Assembly: GCA_016800925.1 (NCBI GenBank)
Contig: JABCPU010000021.1
Coordinates: 310,001-374,000 of the forward strand
Direction: 5' to 3'
Length of the DNA stretch: 64,000 nucleotides
DNA from: Suillus spraguei
Taxonomy: Eukaryota > Basidiomycota > Agaricomycetes > Boletales > Suillaceae
Shown: one piece after another, positions 45,648 to 58,600 of the stretch
Numbering within the stretch: the stretch's first letter is position 1
How the letters are laid out: the number at the start of each line of letters is the position of its first letter
Position numbers and translations under genes: made by a program
The notes under the pieces: generated by a model
What the model was told of the DNA's origin: nothing
Database searches by the model: none
Seen by the model: only the letters and a program-made list of their open reading frames with translations

Positions 45648-45896
45648 TGAAGCTTGTCGCAGGGGTTCAAGTTTACCAGGGAATCTGAGCCTTGGACTTG
45701 CCAACGGAATGGATGTAATTTTTGCAAGTCGGGGTAATAGTTGGTAAGAGACCACGAAAGCCCATAGGATCGCCAGGTAGGAATATCTGGTAAAGATCAT
45801 ACGAGTCGGAGCATCAAATCACATGCGGAAGCTGTAAGCGCTTGCCATCACTTGTTTCAAACTTCGAATATTCAACTTTACATAGTTTTTACGTTG
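45648..45896. promoter_or_regulatory. Divergent promoter between ppx1 and erg1
   Basis: Only 249 bp separate the two starts, so the genes probably share control elements. About 45741-45840 is copied, inverted, at 32175-32275 beside the erg1 pseudogene. Confidence 0.6.
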
Positions 45897-47534
45897 ATGT
45901 CCTCACAGTACGACGTGCTTATTGTCGGCGCTGGCATTGCTGGCTCTGCCCTTGCTCACGCATTGTCACAGCCTTCAGCTCCGCGGCGCCGCATTGCACT
46001 CCTCGAGCGGAGCCTTGCTGAACCTGATCGCATAGTTGGCGAGCTGCTCCAACCTGCCGGTGTCACCTTCCTCAACAAACTTGGCCTGCAGGATGCACTA
46101 GAAGGCATAGACGCAATACCAGTACATGGATACGCGGTCGTTCAAGATAGTCGCATTGTACACATTCCATACCCTGACGGACGAGAAGGACGGAGTTTTC
46201 ATCATGGACTATTTGTGCAGGGACTGAGGGAACACGTAATGCGCGCAAAAGGTGTAGACGTCATCGAGGCAACCGTAAACGAACTGGTGGAAGAGGAAGG
46301 AAGGGTCATCGGTGTAAAAGCTACCCGTTCTAACGAGAAGGAGAAGGAAGTTTTCCTTGCAGACTTAACAATTATTGCAGATGGGTGCTTCTCAAACTTC
46401 CGCAGTACCGTACAAGGTCCATCCGCACGCCCTTCAAGCACAAAGTCGCATTTCTGTGGTGCGATACTCAAGGATGCACGGTTGCCAATAGCACAGCATG
46501 GCACTGTCGCACTCGTACGTGGCCACGGACCCGTTTTGCTATACCAAATATCGGAACACGATACCCGTATGCTCGTAGATGTCAAAGAACCCGTGCCATC
46601 TGACTTGAAGGTTTGTTTTTCGCCATTCATAGTTTGCATGCACTCAAGGCCTCCCAGAAACATATTATCAGTGAAATCTTACCTTCCCTCCCTAGTGAAT
46701 TACATGAACCAATCCGTGCTGCTCTTTCTGCTGATCGTGTTCGCCGCATGCCTAACTCATTCCTACCGCCTGCCCCTCAGACGCACAAACGTGGTGTCAT
46801 CCTTCTGGGGGACTCCTGGAACATGCGCCATCCATTAACAGGTGGCGGCATGACCGTTGCACTCTCTGACGTATACATACTTTCCCAGCATCTTTATAAA
46901 ATAAACGACCTACAAGATTGGAGCCAGATGAAGGACGTCCTCGACAAATGGTGGTGGGAACGCAAAGGGCTGGCTGCGACTATCAACATTTTGAGCATTG
47001 CCCTTTACGACGTGTTTGGCGCTGATGGCGAGTGTTTGACCGTCTTTCAAGACGGATGTTTCAGGTATTTTGAAAGGGGAGGGGAATCTGTCCGTGGTCC
47101 AGTATCATTGCTTAGTGGGTGAGTGATTTCTCAGTCGCAATTGCCGTGTTTTCTTATTGACCGCCGACCTAGAATTGCACCTTCAACATCGCTCCTCGCA
47201 TACCACTTCTTCTATGTGGCATTTTATTCTATATGGGTGCTCTTTGTACATCCTCGACGTATATATGCGCCTCGCGCAAATAGCGAGTCGCATATGAATA
47301 GCACCCCCAAAATGACTGGAAATAGAGGAGTGCACAGTGACGAAAAACATTCGGACATGCATATCATGCAAATACCTTCAATACTGGATTACCCTCGACT
47401 ATTCTGGCTGAGCTGTAGAGTTGTACGTTTTGTTGTCTGATCTTTTAGTGACGCCGACTGACGAATTTATGTAGTTATGGACAGCATGCACGATTTTTGG
47501 ACCCCTACTGTGGACAGAGATTCGTTGGTGGTAA
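45897..47534 (+). CDS. ERG1: Squalene epoxidase (squalene monooxygenase)
   Basis: ER-membrane flavoenzyme making 2,3-oxidosqualene from squalene, the first oxygenation step of ergosterol synthesis and the target of allylamine antifungals. Exons 45897-46610, 46658-47118, 47173-47422 and 47475-47534 give 494 residues, normal length. Motifs: YDVLIVGAGIAGSALAHAL (FAD fold), RIVGELLQPAGV, TIIADGCFSNFR, RGVILLGDSWNMRHPLTGGG (second FAD motif) and YFERGGESVRGPVSLLSG. C-terminal hydrophobic tail AYHFFYVAFYSIWVLFVHP and WTEIRWW for membrane anchoring. Intact; the broken copy at 31405-32044 derives from this locus. Confidence 0.94.
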
Positions 47535-47903
47535 GCTTGTCGGTTAGAGTAGAACGATTCAAGGCAGTTTCTAAATTTGGAGTTATCGTATATTGAGGTA
47601 CCTAATCGTCTTGGAGGTACAGTTGTGAATAGTATTCTGAAGTGTCTACGCCTTGTTCTAATATCCTACATGGTCTTTTTACGTCTAGTTTCTGACCATT
47701 GAAAGTACGTACTCTATGTAGGGCATCATAGTCTTTGGGCCCCTGTGGTAGTGTTGATTGCGGATTCATTTATAATTTATGAGCTGTCATATATCGTGCC
47801 CCATTTCTGTAGGGTTATCACGAGACTACAAAGCGTCTGTGAGAGTCACGTGGTAAAACTTCTAATGACTTCCTGCTAAACTTCAATACCGTACACAAAT
47901 AGT
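47535..47903. other. Intergenic region, erg1 / XPF
   Basis: Tandem plus-strand genes. The erg1 3' end and XPF promoter should lie here. No motif recognised. Confidence 0.4.
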
Positions 47904-50900
47904 TTGAATCCAATGACGATACTCCTGCCATTCCACAAATCAATACTTGAGGAGATTCATGATCCTGCAACTTCAGACTTGCTAATCCTTGCCCGTGGAC
48001 TTGGACTTCGTCGTATCATATGCACGCTCATGCAAATATACGACTCAAAGCAAAGTCTCATTTTGCTCTTGAATGCCTCACCAGAAGAGGAGACTGCTAT
48101 TGGGGATGAACTGGGTATCATGGGGTGCAGGCGGCCTGGACTGCGAATTGTGGGTTACGAGATGGGAAAGAGGGATAGGTAGGTTATTCATGCATATCGT
48201 GAAACACGAGCATTTTCAGTTAACTATTCGCACTGTTCTTCTGTATCATATTAATACGACGCTCACAGACAGGACCTCTATAAGAATGGTGGCCTTATTT
48301 CCGTTACCTCCCGCATTCTTATCGTCGACATGCTGCAATCCGACATCCCAACGGAACTCATAACAGGTATAATTATTTTACATGCTGAAAAGTGAGTGTC
48401 TCCTTATCCACATTGCTCTGTAATGAATCGCTACATTTACTAGGGTCACTGCTCTGTCTCTTGAAGCATTCATTGTCAGGCTGTATCGAGAAAAGAACAA
48501 AGCCGGCTTTCTCAAAGCATTCTCAGACCAGCCGGAGCATATTACCAGTGGCATGTCTCCGCTGAAGAACATCATGAAGGAGCTCCAATTGAGACGTGTT
48601 CATATATATCCACGGTGGGTGATCTCCTTCCTCTTTAATGTTCGTGTTGTTCGCCTTCTAGTGTTCTTGTCGCTTTTTTTCTCATCCGTTTTGGCTCTAG
48701 ATTCCACGAAGACGTAAAGAACACGCTTGAGACTCGTAAAGCAGATGTTATCGAGTTATATCAGCATCTTACAGAGCCTATGGAGGCAATTCATCATGCG
48801 ATAGTCCAATGTATGACCGTCACTCTTTCCGAGCTCAAGAGATCTAATAAGACCGTAAGTATATTTAAGCTTGCATTATGCACCTGAATGAATCCTTATC
48901 CATTCATCTCACAGCTTGAACTTGATGATATTAATATAGAGTCTGCATACTTCCGCTCCTTTGATGCAGTCGTCCGCAGGCAATTAGACCCCGTATGGCA
49001 CAAGGTTGGTCCACGGACAAAGCAACTTGTGGGTGACCTCGCAACGCTCAGACGTCTATTAACGTATGTTTCCATCATAACTATTGCTCCTCTCATTGTA
49101 CACTTGGTTTCTGCAATTTACCATAGTTCCTGTGTTATCGTCTGCTGTGCATTCTATATCGCTACTGATCTGTGCTCTTCATCAAGGTACCTGCTATCTT
49201 ACGATGCGCTCGCTTTTCACGCATACCTTGAAACTCTCGTAGCCTCGAATACCGCAACCGCGACTGGTGCAGCTAAACAAAACCAGTCCCCTTGGATGCT
49301 CACCGATGCAGCCAACATCATTTTTAGCATCGCAAAACGACGGTGTTATGTCCTTACCGCTGCAAAATCTACGGCTTCGGTCCCCGAGAAGCAAGTGATT
49401 GACGTTGATGATGAAGATGCATGGGCTGCACTTGATGAGGTACACGGTATAACGGGAAGCAATAGTAGCGATGACGGGAAGCAGAAGGAGAAGAAGAAAC
49501 CATGGGTTCCGGATAACATGTCTCCAGTGCTCGAAGAACTTCCAAAATGGGATCTCCTTGCAGATGTCCTTCAAGAGATTGAAGAAGAGCTGATGAGACA
49601 GGAGGCATTGTCGACTCGTGAGTTCTATTGACCGAACAATTTTCCTGTTTAACGCGCGTCAGGTCCGCCAACTCGCGGGACAAACACGGTACTTGTCATG
49701 ACCTCCTCTCCACGTTCTTCTACCCTTGTGAGCGAGTTTTTAGGGGAGATGGATGGCAATGCTCCGAAAGGTTCTCGTGGGCGATCCATGATGGAGCGCA
49801 AATTACGGAGATACCTGTATTGGAAAGGCGAGAACGCCAGACAAAAACAGCCAAAACACCAACAACCACCACAGTTTTCTGCCCCGCAGCAACAGCCACC
49901 ATCGCAACCAGAGGGCAATATTAGCGAGGCTTTGAAGAAGAAGGACAAGACAAGACAAGAGCGAAGTGCGAATCGGAGAAGGGTGCGTGGCGGTGCACCA
50001 GTGACTGTTGCGCCAAGTAAATCAGCAGCGGTTGTCGATCTAACGGTAGATTCAAGAGACGATGCAGATGATATCGCAGCATTGTGCGTCAGGATGCTTG
50101 TAATTGTGCACTTTTCACTAAGTTTGGATTCAGTCTCGCACATCAACCCTCGGACCTCCTTGTCTCCTCCGATGCAGACATTCTTCTCCTCGAAACGCTT
50201 CTCTCAAGCGAGGCAGAAATGGACTATGACACGCACTATGGCCTGCTTGCACCCTCGCAGATGGTTATTGTGCGCGCATACACCGATGACACGGACGACC
50301 AGATTCTCGCAGAACTGCAACCGAGATTCATCGTGATGTTTGAACCCAACCTTGATTTCGTGAGACGCATCGAGGTTAGACTTTCATTCGATAGCAGTTG
50401 AACGCTTGAGCTTGATACAGCAACTTGGATAGGTGTACAGAAACTCGAACCCTGGTATGGGTGTCCGTGTATATTTCATGGTCTACCAACTCTGTTGCGA
50501 GGAGCACAAGTACCTTGCTGGACTGAGGCGCGAGAAGGAGTCTTTCGAGAAGTTGATCAAGGAACGCGGAGTGCGTCGTTTGGTTTGACTGACTTGCGTA
50601 TAGTGCGAGACGTTTATCACCATATCTAGTCTATGCTCCTCCCGATCTTCGAGGATAAACACGCTGGGAGAAGCGATGCAGTCATCAAAACCATCAGCAC
50701 CCGTCTCGCAGGCGGAAGGAAGGAGCTGAGCACTGTGGCATCGCAGGTAATCGTAGACATGCGCGAATTTCGTTCCACACTACCTTCGCTTCTTCACGCA
50801 TCTGGTCTGCTTGTTATTCCAGCGACACTGACTGTCGGAGATTACATTCTCACGCCAGATATTTGCGTCGAGAGGAAGAGCATACCTGATCTAGTAGCGA

Positions 50901-51585
50901 GCTTCAACAGCGGTCGATTGTAAGTTTCTTGGATTCGTGCTTCTTTGTCGCTGATGAGTTGCAGGTACACTCAGTGTGAGCTGATGTCAGTGCACTACAA
51001 ACAGCCTATATTGCTCATCGAGTTCGAGGAGAACAAAGCGTTCTCACTTGAGGTACATCTTACACGACAGATCTCTAAATATCTACTGCCTCACCTGTCT
51101 TTCAGACCGTAGCAGAGTCAGCGAAATCGTATGCCAAACCCACAAACAAATATCCTGCAAAGAAATCAACAGGTCCAACGGATTCTGATCGCGCACCACC
51201 CTCTGTTCAATCAAAACTTGTTCTCCTCATTCTCCACTTCCCTCGTGTTCGGATCATTTGGTCGTCGTCCCCCTATGGTACAGCGGATATATTTAACGAT
51301 CTCAAAGCCAACGCCTTCGAGCCGGATCCTAACCGCGCGATTGCAATCGGCGCCGAGGAAGACTCAGAGGCGGGCGCAGGTATCAACGCTGCTGCAGAAG
51401 AGCTACTGCGATGTCTACCAGGAGTGACAGCGAAGAACGTTAAGTATGTGATGAACAAGGTGGGGAGTATCAGGGAATTATGCGAGCTGGACAGAAAGGC
51501 CGTGCAAGACATTTTGGGTGTTGAACCGGGGAACGCGTGTTATGACTTTATGCACAGGGGAGAGAGGAAGAAAGGTACTGTATGA
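47904..51585 (+). CDS. RAD1: DNA repair endonuclease XPF / Rad1 subunit
   Basis: Catalytic subunit of the XPF-ERCC1 (Rad1-Rad10) 5'-flap nuclease for nucleotide-excision and crosslink repair. Twelve exons: 47904-48178, 48269-48391, 48444-48614, 48701-48854, 48915-49063, 49187-49617, 49663-50087, 50123-50374, 50433-50570, 50630-50919, 50965-51052, 51106-51585; 991 residues in frame. The N-terminal SF2-like domain is degenerate, as in all XPF: VTSRILIVDMLQSDIPTELI, ILHAEKVTALSLEAFIVRLY. The nuclease motif is VGDYILTPDICVERKSIPDL (GDY..ERK). C-terminal tandem HhH: LRCLPGVTAKNVKYVMNKVG. A Gln/Pro/Lys-rich linker lies near residues 560-620. The start could instead be the Met at 47913. Intact. Confidence 0.94.
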
Positions 51586-51916
51586 CCTGCATTTACATCA
51601 GAAGGTAAGAAACTCGTCGAAATATTGGACAAAATCATACATGAATCTGGAAACACGAAGGCGAAGATGTAGTAAGTCAATCTTGTTCACGGCTATTGTA
51701 TCAAAATATAATGTTGTTGAAACATTACTCGCGTTGAGAGATTATGAGAATACTGCGCCGCTATGTATGCGTCTTACAGACATTAGATGCTTTGTCAAGT
51801 GACACTAATAGACGGTGGACAAAGTACGCAATTGAAATTTCAAGAATGTCCATTGGATGCCGAGAAATTTACACGCCAGCATGTACAGTAATATATCATA
51901 ACACATCTAGTCCACT
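51586..51916. other. Short intergenic region
   Basis: Convergent ends of XPF and the F-box-like gene. Nothing else seen. Confidence 0.4.
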
Positions 51917-52960
51917 TCATAACATACAGGCCCAAATTTTCTCCCATCCACAACAAGCACACCATTGTACTTCAGAATGGGACACTTGTAAACGAGTACC
52001 TTTTCGAGTATACACCTTTCCAGGAAGAATACCATTAAACACTTCTATTTCATTTGGACTGCCGTTGGTGGGGTCCTTCATCAGGGTGGCGGACAACGTC
52101 AACAACTCCATTTGCACACTAATTCCCAATAGCGCCATTATACTGATGGGGGAATTGGTATACGAGTACGGCAATGTGACAGATTCAAGGCTCTTGAAAG
52201 AGGCCAACAGAGTGGTACTCATCCACTGGGGCACGCGATAGTTGTTCAGCGGGTTGCAGCGTACGGCTGTGAGGCCCGAGAGGTGACGGATTGAAGCAAG
52301 GAAAGCAGATCCCTGCGGAGTGCTTGTGAGGCGGTTCACAATTGTGCGGTTGGTGGGGGTCGCATACGATAGTGTCAGTGTTCGGGTGTTCCAGGGAGGT
52401 CGGGGATGTTCTTCATCGACAGGTGTGGCTGGACGGGACTTCCATGCCTGCTCCAGGCAGTCTATAAGAAGATCTACACTCGTCCAGCCAAAGGCAAGGG
52501 ACGACGCAGCGAATAGAATCGGAGTTAGGAGGCTGATGGCATGCGCGCGGTCAGATGGTTGCAATACGTATTCCTGAGGATTAACGACTCCGAGTGAGTG
52601 AGCTTGGGGTAGGAGAGCTGGTGTGAGATTGCCGCCATTGAACCCAATCCACATTCTGTGTACATGGGGCGCATAATCGAAGTAAAGATCGCTGCCTGCT
52701 TTCTTGTATGCTTCCTGTAAAACCAGAGCTTGCACGAACTTTCTCACATTTCGCTGATCTGGCAGCAATATGGTGTGCAAGAGTTCGGGAAGCACTGCGC
52801 GCCTGACATATTTGGAGACGAGACAGAGTTTGAGCGCGGATGAATATGGACATTTGAGTCTATATTTTTCAGCCTGATCAAGGGTGGGTTGCGCAGAATA
52901 TCCGATGATGATGAGGGCAAGCTCAACGGGAAGATCGCTAAACCGAAAAGAAGGATTCAT
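51917..52960 (-). CDS. F-box-like protein of an agaricomycete family
   Basis: Single exon, 347 residues. The N-terminus RFSDLPVELALIIIGYSAQP is F-box-like (contact for Skp1 in SCF ubiquitin ligases), followed by SSALKLCLVSKYVRRAVLPE and LLHTILLPDQRNVRKFVQAL, a pattern seen in many mushroom F-box-like proteins. The rest is leucine-rich but without regular LRR spacing (LTLSYATPTNRTIVNRLTST, ASIRHLSGLTAVRC). Target unknown. The last residues (CACCGWEKIWACML) are unusual, and an unrecognised 3' intron is possible. Confidence 0.65.
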   Translation of the reverse strand: MNPSFRFSDLPVELALIIIGYSAQPTLDQAEKYRLKCPYSSALKLCLVSKYVRRAVLPELLHTILLPDQRNVRKFVQALVLQEAYKKAGSDLYFDYAPHVHRMWIGFNGGNLTPALLPQAHSLGVVNPQEYVLQPSDRAHAISLLTPILFAASSLAFGWTSVDLLIDCLEQAWKSRPATPVDEEHPRPPWNTRTLTLSYATPTNRTIVNRLTSTPQGSAFLASIRHLSGLTAVRCNPLNNYRVPQWMSTTLLASFKSLESVTLPYSYTNSPISIMALLGISVQMELLTLSATLMKDPTNGSPNEIEVFNGILPGKVYTRKGTRLQVSHSEVQWCACCGWEKIWACML

Positions 52961-54699
52961 GATGGGCGAGTAAGATGCGGAACTTGGTTTGAAGAAGCCC
53001 TGCCTTTAATACCCGCCTTATAAATTGCAGCATTATCCACAGTAGTGTAAACATATTGTGGGTGAGACCACGCGCTGTGACCTGTGGTCTATAGTAGTGT
53101 TTATGTTACCACAATATGCTTAGCCCCAACGGTTGTGCTCTGACCCTGCGATCCTGTGAAAATTCCCCCATCGTTAATCACAAAAATGCTTCACAGGAAA
53201 GGTGCAAAGGTAACATGAACCAGAGAATCCACCTGCACTCTTAGTACCTCCGAAGTTCCGACCAAACTTGAAGTACGTACGTCGTACACAATCTCATCCA
53301 GGTATTAACCCCCAAAAGCATATGAATGATATGATTCATTGCCGAGTTGAGTTGATCCTAGAAAAATTACACGGTCATTGAACAATAGGGATCCTGGGAC
53401 TGAACGTATCACAGCCACTGGCCTTGTCCGTCAGGTTTTGGTATCCCGGACCTGCTAGTATGCCCGCCTAATTGTTCGGGCCACAGTGTGACAGGCATCA
53501 GTAAAACGCCCAGTTCCTTACCTTACTTATTTTTATCTTTATTTCATCATGACCGATAGACCTACTTACTTCTTGCTTTTTGTACTTTGCTTCCTTTACT
53601 GAAAGTAAATTAAAGCGAAAATCAAATTAAGTATAATAAGTAGTATGACATATATAAAAGTTTATATGACCGTAGTCACTGTGGTTATAGAATATTGATA
53701 CTGAAATGAATTGAAGAGAGACGAGTGTAAAGAGGAACTAGTGATGTTCCGGCCTGGCTTGGCCTGAAAGCCGCAGCTTTGGCCTGGCTTCAGATGGCTC
53801 CAGCTTTGCAGAGCTGCAGGCCGGGCCAAAGCCGTCAATGACGGCTTGGCTTTGGCCTGGCCTGAACCACGGGCCAATAGAGGTATCAGATAGTGATAGG
53901 TAGTGGCGGTAGGAAGAATGTGAATCGGGTCGTGGTAACAAAAAAGTGCCTGTCTGACTGTCAGAGGTTCGCCGTTATCCTCAGGAAGTAAATATAAAGG
54001 GTATGCTGCAACAATGGCTGAGGTAGGCGTCGAGGTTACCAGCAAGTGAGAGCAGCGAGTACGAGAGCGAGAGCAGTGAGTGAGAAGCTACGAACAGTAA
54101 GCAACGGCTTCGATCAGCATGGATCATCAGGAAATCATGAGTTCACTTTTGGCCCACTTATTTACCACTTTTCATCAGTGAACTCGTGAGGAAAGTAGAT
54201 AGCAATAAATAACAATACATAGTACGCAATCACCAGAACTAGCATAATTCTGCTATCGACAATCACATTGTTATGTTTGGCCTTATAGAGGAAAGACGCG
54301 TCACTCATTATCGTATAAAATTTTATGATCGAGAGAAGGGCCCGATTTTATTCAAACTCACACTTGAAGTGAAGGCGTGACAAAAGTTGAACATTGAGCT
54401 AGATTAATTAATAATGCCATAATGAAAGGGAGGTTCACGACTCCGAAGCACCAAAAAATTGACCCGATATTATATAGCTTTGCAAAGCTTTATCTAAGCA
54501 TGAAATTTTTATGGTATCTGTCAGAATGATACTACCTGGAATAAGTTAAACAGAACTACCAAAAACACCAGATTGTCACCACTCATTGTTTCTTAGCACT
54601 CATTTTGTGAAGATATTCAATAAAAATCAATTTTATTTATATTAAAATACATATGTAATTACATGATATTAAAAAAAGACACGGAAAGATAGTGGAGAG
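52961..54699. repeat. AT-rich, repeat-bearing intergenic region
   Basis: 53749-53877 is a GGCC/TTGG-rich imperfect repeat (units like GGCCTGGCTT) with a hairpin around GCCGTCA/TGACGGC. 53040-53130 has a self-complementary stretch (CCACAGTAGTGTAAACA and TAGTAGTGTTTATG). 54120-54690 is AT-rich without genes. This fits a decayed non-autonomous DNA element, but I cannot place its ends. Confidence 0.5.
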
Positions 54700-55030
54700 T
54701 GAATGGCCAGAAGGAAGGGCCAGGATGGGACCATGAAGAAGAGCCAGCAAGGAACCGCGAGGAAACGCCAAAGAGAAACCGCGAGGAAACGCCAGGGAGG
54801 AACCACCACAACGGGCCAGGGAGGAACCACGAAGGGCCAGGGGGGAACCACAAGGAAATCCAGAAGGCCAGGGGAAACGCCAAAGAGGGACCACCACGAA
54901 GGGCCAGGGAGGAACCACGAGAAAATCCAACCACGAAGGGCCAGGGGGGAACCACGAGGAAATCCAAAAGGCCTGGGAGGGACCACCACGAGGGACAAGG
55001 GAGGAACCACAAGGAAAGACACTGAGTTCG
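54700..55030. repeat. Purine-rich degenerate minisatellite
   Basis: About 330 bp of imperfect repeats of roughly 18-36 bp built from GGGCCAGGGAGGAACCAC and AGGAAACGCC-like words, almost all A/G/C on the plus strand. Lack of stops leaves three minus and two plus frames open at once, so the apparent Pro/Trp/Ser-rich proteins here are not evidence of a gene. Confidence 0.8.
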
Positions 55031-55691
55031 AGAGGGTGGTGGTAGTAGCAGTGAAATGAAGTTGAAAGGAACTTGCGTGAAATTTTCTGTCCTGCACAAA
55101 CAATGAACAAATAATGACAAATCAATTAGTAGCAGTGAAATGACACATCGGGGTTATCGATATTTAGGACAGGTTTATATGTTGTACAAAATGAGAAGAA
55201 AATATTTGAAATTTAAACTAACATAAAGATCGGTGCACAACTTCAAAATTTGGCGAAGTTTTATGTGTAATCCAAAATATCAAGCACCCGCAACCATATT
55301 CCCACGGACAATATGTCAACAAATATAAGAAATATAATCAGATTTTCTACGTCTGCTTCAATTTAAAGTTTAATTTTCACGTAAAATTTCAGACGAAACT
55401 TGAAGTTTTGCAGATGATCACATGCTTGCTTATGTATCAAGATTTGTCCAACAATTAGACGCCCCTGAAAATTTGAAGTATACGCCAGCGACAGAATGTC
55501 ATGACAAAACTTCAAGTTTTGTCTGCAGATAAAATAAATCGCCCGATCATCGCCCGCCAATCGCCCGCCCATCGCCCGCCCATCATTCAATCGTAGCCCG
55601 CTCACGGCCCGAACTCGTTACCTGGCGTGGCATGGCGGTGTGTACTGTCGTCATTCAGGAGGTGAGTTATTCGTCTAAGGCTGGTTCTTCA
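55031..55691. other. AT-rich spacer with short repeats
   Basis: 55502-55522 is a palindrome (GACAAAACTT-C-AAGTTTTGTC), and related half-sites occur at 55233-55265 and 55392-55412. 55539-55586 repeats ATCGCCCGCC four times. No gene. Confidence 0.55.
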
Positions 55692-58600
55692 TCAGCGAAT
55701 GTAGGAGGTTCTGCCGCTGAGCTTGGCGCCGACGACAACCAACCCCTCTTGACCATTTGATCGGTATGCTGCACGGTATGAGGCCATGGGTCACAATTTA
55801 TACAATCATCATTCGTACAACTACAGCTATTCCCAGACGTACATAGCAATCATGAATACAACAATATAATATTAAAACTCTGCAAAAACTAAGCAGAAGT
55901 TTATTCAGAGACGCACAAGTAACAACAACAAAATCATTCTCACCAGTTGCGTTGTCGGCGAGGAATTGAGAACACGCCGCGTCAACGTTCTTCATCATTT
56001 TGTTGGTGCCCGGATTAAACTTGAGCGAACGTTTCCACCGCGTGGCGGTCATTGGACCGTTATCGTCGTTGACGCGTGTATTGCGGATTCTAGAGACACC
56101 CTCTCGAATGTTGCCGAGGCGTTTCTGGAACCATTCTTCGCATCGCGTGGACCAGAACCCCACGTTCAACCCTGAGGCAGCCCAGGCCTGGGGTCTAGGC
56201 CACCAAGAGACCTTGTCCATAGTGCCATCGTCTATTTATCGAAATGTAAGCGTTTGTGTTGTTGTCGGTAAGAAAAAAAACTTGCCGTTGTGTGAATAAT
56301 ACGTGCCGCACATAAAATCCACCACCTCCTCTGACAACTCATCGTCGAAGTAAGTCTGGTCATTGATGAGCAACATGAGACCAAATGGTACAGCTTCCCG
56401 TGAAATTCCTTCGAGAACGGAGGGGAGATTATCAAAACCAAAGCTATGCAGAGCCAGCCTCCATACGAGCCCGCCATGAAGAAGTGCGGCTCTTGCACGA
56501 GGCTGATTCATGAATTCGTGGCGATGTTGTTCATATACGACGTAATCCGCGTAAACAGCCTTGCAAGGGGGGCGCGTGTAGGTCGGCGAGTATAAACGAA
56601 GTTCCGTAAGTGGGCGACGTGCGTCAGGCGCGACTGCCATGGCTTGCAATGTCTTGAAAGCGATTCCTTTTTGGAGGAGATTGAGCGCGATCTTCGTGAT
56701 ATCAGACCCCCAGTCACGCCGGAGGCACATCACAGCAGTGGCAGCGTCGGCGACGACGAGTTTCCAGACGACCAGACTTGCTGATAGACTTGGCTCTATT
56801 ACATAGAGCAGTTGCTTGGGAGTTTGCACGTTTGAAACTCGAATGTGCGCATTCGAGACTGCTAGGGAAGGATCGGGTCCTAAGTCCCAGAGATCAGCTG
56901 GCATTTCAGATAACCCAGATGCTGGTAAAGTGACCAGGTAACCTATGAAACAAGTGATGATCTCCTTCTGTGCGTCCGGAATGGTTGCGACATCCGCGCC
57001 TACATCGCCGACGAGTCTGCATAGGTGAAGCCACTCCGTCTTGCGGATCCAAGATTCAAACGTGGCCGATCTACCTCGGGGCGTAGAGGTCGATGCTGCG
57101 AGTTGGAATCCGAGACGGAAATGTAACGTTGAAACAAAATGCTCAATGCCATGATTGAGCTTCGATGAGGATGCAACCTCATGATGACCGAAGTATCGAT
57201 CGATGTCCTGCAAGAAACTGGTCCGTGATGGAGGTTGAGGCGGTGCCGGAGGTAGAGTGGGAGGAGCGGGATGAGCGGGAGGAGCGAAAATTTCATCTTC
57301 CCAGTCGCCATCAGGAATGCTGGTGGGATCCAACTCATCACACAAGTCCCACTCGTTATGAAACGAGTCATATGTCCTTGTAGTTGCACTGTATTCCCTC
57401 CACACCGAGGGAATATCGTTCTTTGTGATGCGGATGCGTAGACGAAAGCCGTCATACTCCTCTTGGGGCTGCCATTCGAACACCGTGGTCTTCTTGGCAG
57501 GGTAATCCTGATTACCCGCCGATGTCGCGCGGCTCAGACGTGACTGCCGTTGGGCTGGAGTCTCTTTCTCCTCTCTTTTCATATTTCCCTCGCGGCGCCG
57601 CGCTAAGAATGCCTGCCAATCTTCTCCTCGCAACTGTCCACTGTTGCGTTCAGGCTCCGGAAACAGACGGACGGGAGACACCTCTTCTTGGAAATCAAGT
57701 GAGATGAGTTGATTTTCTCCGCCGCTCTGACACCCATTGTCAGCGTGACCCCATGAGGAATCTACATCGCCCCATGCGAAGACAGGTTCCGGTTGCATTT
57801 CTCCGCCAGCTGGCGTTTGGCCCCATTGTAGGGCCTCGGTCGCAGAGGTGACAGCCTCCCGGGAGGGAATATAGCTACGCAACATAGGGTCGACGACAGA
57901 CGCGCCCTCGGTGCAGAGGACCCATATTGGGATCGAGAAATGTTCGAACATGGGCAGTTGCCCTTCCCAAGGGCAGTGGATGGAGGGGATGAACACTCCG
58001 GTGCGTTGAACATTGGCCGACAGATCTCCCACAAATGAACGCGATAACTCGAGAACCCATTCAGCCGGTATGGGGCACTCGTGGTCATCGGTCAAGACAG
58101 ACATCCAGGGGCGATTGGAACCTCGATATCGACGACTCATAATGTGCCATGTACAGGCAGCGGCAGTCACTAGAAAAATATCAGTCGCAGTGCAATGAGG
58201 ATAGGAATCGACGTACATAAAAATGCGTTGCGCGACCTCAGCGCGACCTTTACAGCGAGTTTGGCGTTCTCGTGTGAACGAAGATACCCAAACGTATGTG
58301 GAGGGGGTGGAAGTGTAGTCCCCCACGGAACGAACATCCCGGCACCCAAACGCTCCTGGCACCAGATCAATTTCTTCTCTAGCTCGTACCATCTTTCTCT
58401 GATGTCGTGATGAAGTATGTGCTTGCCCTGTGCATCGACCTCTGTGCGGAGAGAAAACCTGGTGTGGTTCAGGCATTCGAAGATGGGCCCATCAAAGCTC
58501 GGGTTCAAAGGCACGACAGGAAACCATGGACGCGACGCATACGCCCAGCAAGGACTGAGTGGCCTTTCACTGTCATCGGGAGAATAATCGTGATTGTCGC

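Noticed and set aside
50965..51052. Possible frameshift in the XPF nuclease region
   Set aside because: Recounting the exon (88 nt) restores the frame; all twelve exons sum to a multiple of three.
54637..55125. Pro/Trp/Ser-rich proteins on the minus strand and Gly/Glu/Arg-rich on plus
   Set aside because: All come from a T-poor repeat that lacks stops in most frames.
58170..58476. Frameshift between the two long minus-strand frames of the large gene
   Set aside because: A canonical 47-bp intron (58170-58216) joins them exactly in phase.
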